From NCBI GenBank assembly GCA_913041095.1, contig CAJWIB010000088.1:1-8901 (forward strand): DNA of 8,901 nt, given 5' to 3'. The position numbers and the translations under genes are program-made. Positions 5,950 to 8,901 of the stretch are shown here, piece by piece. Each line of letters opens with the position of its first letter. Position 1 is the stretch's first letter. The notes beneath the pieces are model-generated. The model did no database searches, was not told the origin of the DNA, and worked only from the letters and a program-made list of their open reading frames with translations. Origin of the DNA: an uncultured Rhodospirillaceae bacterium. GTDB lineage: Bacteria; Pseudomonadota; Alphaproteobacteria; Rhodospirillales; UBA2165.

Positions 5950-6051
5950 AATCTATTTAAATTACTAACACCAGAAAAGTTATCGGCTCGCCAACTAACC
6001 CTTGCACGAATAGTTGCCGTCACGGAAATCACCGCTGGCGAGGAGATTGCT

Positions 6052-7449
6052 TCAAACCTCAGGTAATTTGGCTGCCGTCAAGCCAGCGATCCGGCCAAGT
6101 GCCACTGCCGTCAACAGACCGTTACCGGACAAATACCCCCAATCCGCCGACCCCGATAGACCCGCAGCCGCGCCCCCGGCGGCGAACAAATTCACGAAAG
6201 CTGAACCATCTTGGCGTAGAACCCGTGCCTCGGTGTTGACCGTCAAGCCGCCCTGGGTGTGGAACAACGAACCAGTGACTTTAATGCCGTAAAACGGGGG
6301 TTCAAGTGATGGTTTGGTAGAAAAGTCCCGGCCCAAGGGATCCGCTGAGGGCTCTTTTCTTAATTGCCGGCATTCGGCCAAAGTTTGCACCAACATGTCT
6401 TGCGGGAGGCCAAGCATGCTAGACAGCTCTTCAATACTAGTCGCCATTTTCACGGCCCCCATTTTTTCGGCCTGAACGTAATCTTCAAACCCCTTACCGA
6501 GTTCATGCAAGCGCTGATCATAGATATCCCAGGCCAAGCCATCCGGTTGCATCATCACGCGGTGCGCCTGCTCGGAATAGCCTTCATGTTCATTGGTAAA
6601 GCGCTGGCCCGACGCGTTGACCAAAATGCCGCCTTCAGTCATTAGTGCCCAGGTGATCAGAATACCGTGGGGATGAGCGACAGAGCCATGACCTTGATAC
6701 GATCCGAGATAGCTTGTCGCCGCGCCGAGATCTTCACCCCATAAAATAGCCTCTCCTTGGTTGCCGGCATGACCAAAATAGTTCGCCGTCGCCATATCTG
6801 GGATATAGCGCTTAACCAATTCTGGATTGCCGCCATAGCCATTGCAGGCCAAGATCAGCGCCTGACAACTGATTGTCTCACTGGAGCCATCGGGACGTTC
6901 AATTCCGACGCCCTCAATATCTCCTCGCTCTTTGACAAACAGATCAACAACCCTGGCCTCGGTCATAACATCAATACCGGCGCGTTCAGCAGCAACGGTA
7001 AGCCCGCCGATGAGATCAACCCCTTGGCGGGATGGCGGTGCATGCATGCGCAATCGGCTGTGGCCAGGATATAAAAAGCCGCCTACCAATGTGAGTTCTA
7101 TGGCATGAGCTTCGACCAGCCAGTCAATTGCCGGACCGGAGGCGGCGCACACCACTTCGACGATTGCCCTATCAACTTCACCATGAGCTTTTTCGATAAT
7201 ATCCTGTGATAAAATATTGACGCTGTCGTCAACGCCCTCAGCCGCTTGAATTTTTGTGCCGCAAGCTGGAACCATTCCCGAAGACAAGCCTGTACTGCCG
7301 CTCGGCACCGGGTCACGTTCCAGGATCAAGGGGCTAATTCCAGCATCGGCGAGACTCAGGGCTGCAACCATGCCAGCTGCACCGCCGCCGACAATCGCCA
7401 CCGGAACAGAGATATCAAAAATCATATTTTGAGATGATTTAACCGTCAT
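6052..7449 (-). CDS. FAD-dependent oxidoreductase of the fumarate reductase / ketosteroid dehydrogenase flavoprotein family
   Basis: The 465-residue protein has an N-terminal Rossmann FAD motif, VAIVGGGAAGMVAALSLADA (17-36) with an acidic E44 at the ribose-binding position. GSTGLSSGMVPA (51-62) is the usual second FAD contact. ALILACNGYGGNPELV (197-212), GGILVNASGQRFTNEHEG (273-290), FHTQGGLTVNTEARVL (396-411) and the C-terminal NLFAAGGAAAGLSG..GYLSGNGLLTA complete the FAD_binding_2 family pattern. Relatives include soluble fumarate reductases, 3-ketosteroid delta-1-dehydrogenases and tricarballylate dehydrogenase TcuA, which move hydride to or from a carbon-carbon bond next to a carbonyl or carboxylate. 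No signal peptide or heme-binding motif is visible, so it is cytoplasmic. The start is 3 bp after the stop of the TRAP permease gene with no strong site of its own, which suggests translational coupling. It could reduce a ring or an unsaturated acid; the substrate is unknown. Confidence 0.85.
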   Translation of the reverse strand: MTVKSSQNMIFDISVPVAIVGGGAAGMVAALSLADAGISPLILERDPVPSGSTGLSSGMVPACGTKIQAAEGVDDSVNILSQDIIEKAHGEVDRAIVEVVCAASGPAIDWLVEAHAIELTLVGGFLYPGHSRLRMHAPPSRQGVDLIGGLTVAAERAGIDVMTEARVVDLFVKERGDIEGVGIERPDGSSETISCQALILACNGYGGNPELVKRYIPDMATANYFGHAGNQGEAILWGEDLGAATSYLGSYQGHGSVAHPHGILITWALMTEGGILVNASGQRFTNEHEGYSEQAHRVMMQPDGLAWDIYDQRLHELGKGFEDYVQAEKMGAVKMATSIEELSSMLGLPQDMLVQTLAECRQLRKEPSADPLGRDFSTKPSLEPPFYGIKVTGSLFHTQGGLTVNTEARVLRQDGSAFVNLFAAGGAAAGLSGSADWGYLSGNGLLTAVALGRIAGLTAAKLPEV

Positions 7450-7452
7450 CGT

Positions 7453-8859
7453 CTATGGACCGAGGAACGGTAACCACGTCACGATAGGTGGAAAAAAGAT
7501 GATCAAGGCGACCAGGAACATGGCGCAGGCCATAAACGGAATGGCGGCCAGACAAATCTCACTGAACTTAGTTCCCGGCGGCGCAACACCTTGCATGACG
7601 AATAGCAACAAGCCAAACGGCGGCGTCGTGAAACTGATCTCCATCGCCAGGAGCATGATTACTGCAAACCAAATAACCTGTTGTTCGGCTGACAAGCCAA
7701 AATCGAAGCCAACAATTATGGGGAAAAATATCGGCACAGTCAGCAGCATCATCGCCAATTGATCCATAAACATGCCGAGCAATAAAAGAATACCAAACAT
7801 AATCAGTAGCATGACGAAACCAGAAACGTCAAAACTTGTGACCCATTCAATAAGGGCGACGCTGGCGCCGGATGCAGCGAGCACATTCGAAAACAGGCTG
7901 GAACCAAAAAGGATCATTAGAGCGATGATGGTCACCCGGGCGGCTCCCCACATTGATTTCCACAATGAATCGGAAAATTTCAGCCAGAATTTGTGAGCTT
8001 GATCACGCTCCCCCCTCAACAGCGGCATCAGCCACAAGTATAAAATTGATAGGATAATCACGCCCAGCGAACCATAGGCGGCGGATTCAGAAGGCGTCGC
8101 GACACCGAACATAATTAACAGAATAACCATCACGATGATTGAAATCATCGGCACAACATCCGTTAAAAATAGACACAAACGGGCCGACCATGGAATATAT
8201 TCAACCTCATAAATGGGTGCTACCGAAGGATCGTAAGTCGCCCTGAGAAAGATATAGACCGCATACATGGTTGCTAAAATTAAGCCTGGCACAATGCCGC
8301 CGATCAGCAATCTGCCGATGTCGATTTCGGCGAGCGTGCCCAGTAAGACGGCTAAGGCCGACGGTGGTATCAGCATCGCCAATCCTCCGGTCCCTAAGAT
8401 CGGACCGATCGACATGCTTTTTTTGTAACCGCGCTTGGCCATTTCAGGCACCATCAGTGTGCCCAGCAAGGCGGTCGAGCCCATTGAGGAGCCGGAGAGG
8501 GTGGCAAAAGCTGTTCCGCCGGCAACCGTAACATAGGATAGCCGCGCCGGGGTGCTACCCATTAAATTTTCCACCGCATTAAACATGCGATTGGCAAGCC
8601 CAGTGTGGAAAAACAGCTCTCCCATCAACAAAAACATCGGAATAGGCACGATGGCGAAAATCGACATGTTGGCAAAGGCATTATCGGTGAGCTGATAAAT
8701 GCCTGCTTCCATATTTGCATCGAGGCTGCCAAAGCGGCCGTATATAATGAAGGCTGCTACCGTGTTTACCAGGATAAACGCAACACCGACGGGAAAGCCA
8801 ATGAACATCAACGCTAACGTAGAACCCAAAAGCGCGATTAGTATCCAATACCACTCCAT
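7453..8859 (-). CDS. dctM: TRAP transporter large permease (DctM family)
   Basis: The 468-residue protein is almost wholly made of hydrophobic segments and is the membrane channel subunit of a tripartite ATP-independent periplasmic transporter, which imports organic acids using a sodium gradient. Diagnostic blocks are PIPMFLLMGELFFHTGLANR (72-91), LSGSSMGSTALLGTLMVPEM (121-140) with AKRGYKKSMSIGP, MLIPPSALAVLLGTLA (162-177), GVATPSESAAYG (252-263) and FTTPPFGLLLFVM (410-422). It is longer than the common 425-430 residues; extra length lies in a hydrophilic stretch near 205-230 and a loop near 282-303. The ATG at 8859 follows AGGCGAG, and overlaps the preceding stop in TAATG. The matching solute-binding protein DctP is not in the window and is expected beyond the right edge. 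Confidence 0.93.
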   Translation of the reverse strand: MEWYWILIALLGSTLALMFIGFPVGVAFILVNTVAAFIIYGRFGSLDANMEAGIYQLTDNAFANMSIFAIVPIPMFLLMGELFFHTGLANRMFNAVENLMGSTPARLSYVTVAGGTAFATLSGSSMGSTALLGTLMVPEMAKRGYKKSMSIGPILGTGGLAMLIPPSALAVLLGTLAEIDIGRLLIGGIVPGLILATMYAVYIFLRATYDPSVAPIYEVEYIPWSARLCLFLTDVVPMISIIVMVILLIMFGVATPSESAAYGSLGVIILSILYLWLMPLLRGERDQAHKFWLKFSDSLWKSMWGAARVTIIALMILFGSSLFSNVLAASGASVALIEWVTSFDVSGFVMLLIMFGILLLLGMFMDQLAMMLLTVPIFFPIIVGFDFGLSAEQQVIWFAVIMLLAMEISFTTPPFGLLLFVMQGVAPPGTKFSEICLAAIPFMACAMFLVALIIFFPPIVTWLPFLGP

Positions 8860-8901
8860 TAAATCTCGCCTTTAAGCGAACGCTGAGTCTCTTCCAACTC
8901 G
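8859..8901 (-). CDS. dctQ: C-terminal end of a gene upstream of dctM, probably TRAP small permease (partial)
   Basis: On the minus strand an open frame from the right edge reads ELEETQRSLKGEI and ends with TAA at 8861-8859. The stop shares one base with the ATG of dctM (TAATG), an arrangement typical of coupled TRAP permease genes. A charged, helical tail fits the cytoplasmic end of a DctQ subunit. Only thirteen residues are visible, so identity rests on position. Confidence 0.55.
   Translation of the reverse strand, partial: ELEETQRSLKGEI

Noticed and set aside
5987..6042. Inverted repeat CTCGCCAAC / GCTGGCGAG after the FAD gene as a terminator
   Set aside because: Arms are 9 bp with a mismatch and a 38-base loop, with no adjacent T run. 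It is too weak to call.
5998..6051. In-frame read-through peptide after the FAD gene stop (contains GDFRDGNYSCKG)
   Set aside because: The preceding C-terminus is complete for the family and the TGA is not in a recoding context I can recognise.
6052..7449. FAD protein as the electron donor of the dehalogenase
   Set aside because: It has only an FAD_binding_2 fold, without NAD(P)H-ferredoxin reductase or iron-sulfur domains. This is left as an open possibility, not called.

Overview
The window looks like part of a bacterial, probably marine-type proteobacterial (I lean alphaproteobacterial) accessory catabolic locus. The reasons are dense genes with Shine-Dalgarno leaders, a TRAP-type solute importer, a cytoplasmic 'catabolic' type reductive dehalogenase, and a truncated gene whose first residues resemble an acyl-CoA ligase. 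I see no tRNA, rRNA, CRISPR array, insertion sequence or integrase. The organism call is inference; no marker gene is present.

Layout. The left edge (1-30, minus) holds the first ten codons of a gene resembling long-chain/methylthiopropionyl acyl-CoA ligases. Upstream of it on the same strand is a MarR-family regulator (165-626). Divergent from marR is a large corrinoid/iron-sulfur reductive dehalogenase homologue (721-2889, plus). The short divergent intergenic region carries a perfect 14-bp palindrome overlapping a plausible marR -10 box, which suggests autoregulation and control of the dehalogenase. The dehalogenase ends 6 bp from a convergent minus-strand cluster. Read in its own direction from the right edge, this cluster is: the tail of a likely TRAP small permease (8859-8901), TRAP large permease DctM (7453-8859), an FAD-dependent fumarate-reductase-like oxidoreductase (6052-7449), a VOC/extradiol-dioxygenase-like protein (5365-5919), a decayed RidA-like gene (4925-5310), a 4,5-dihydroxyphthalate-decarboxylase-like protein (3803-4798) and a 3-hydroxyisobutyrate-dehydrogenase-like protein (2896-3777).

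How the genes may work together (inference). The TRAP system imports an organic acid. The reductive dehalogenase removes halogen from an aromatic acid or phenol in the cytoplasm. The Pht5-like enzyme decarboxylates a hydroxylated aromatic acid. The VOC protein, which keeps the 2-His-1-Glu metal site of extradiol dioxygenases, could open the ring. The FAD enzyme, the beta-hydroxyacid dehydrogenase and the acyl-CoA ligase could process the products, with MarR sensing substrate or a CoA thioester. No dedicated reductase partner for the dehalogenase, no RdhB membrane anchor and no corrinoid synthesis gene lies in the window.

The most unusual points are the two-copy architecture of the dehalogenase in an apparently oxygen-dependent catabolic setting, the palindromic operator candidate, and the RidA-like gene with four frame breaks inside an otherwise intact operon.
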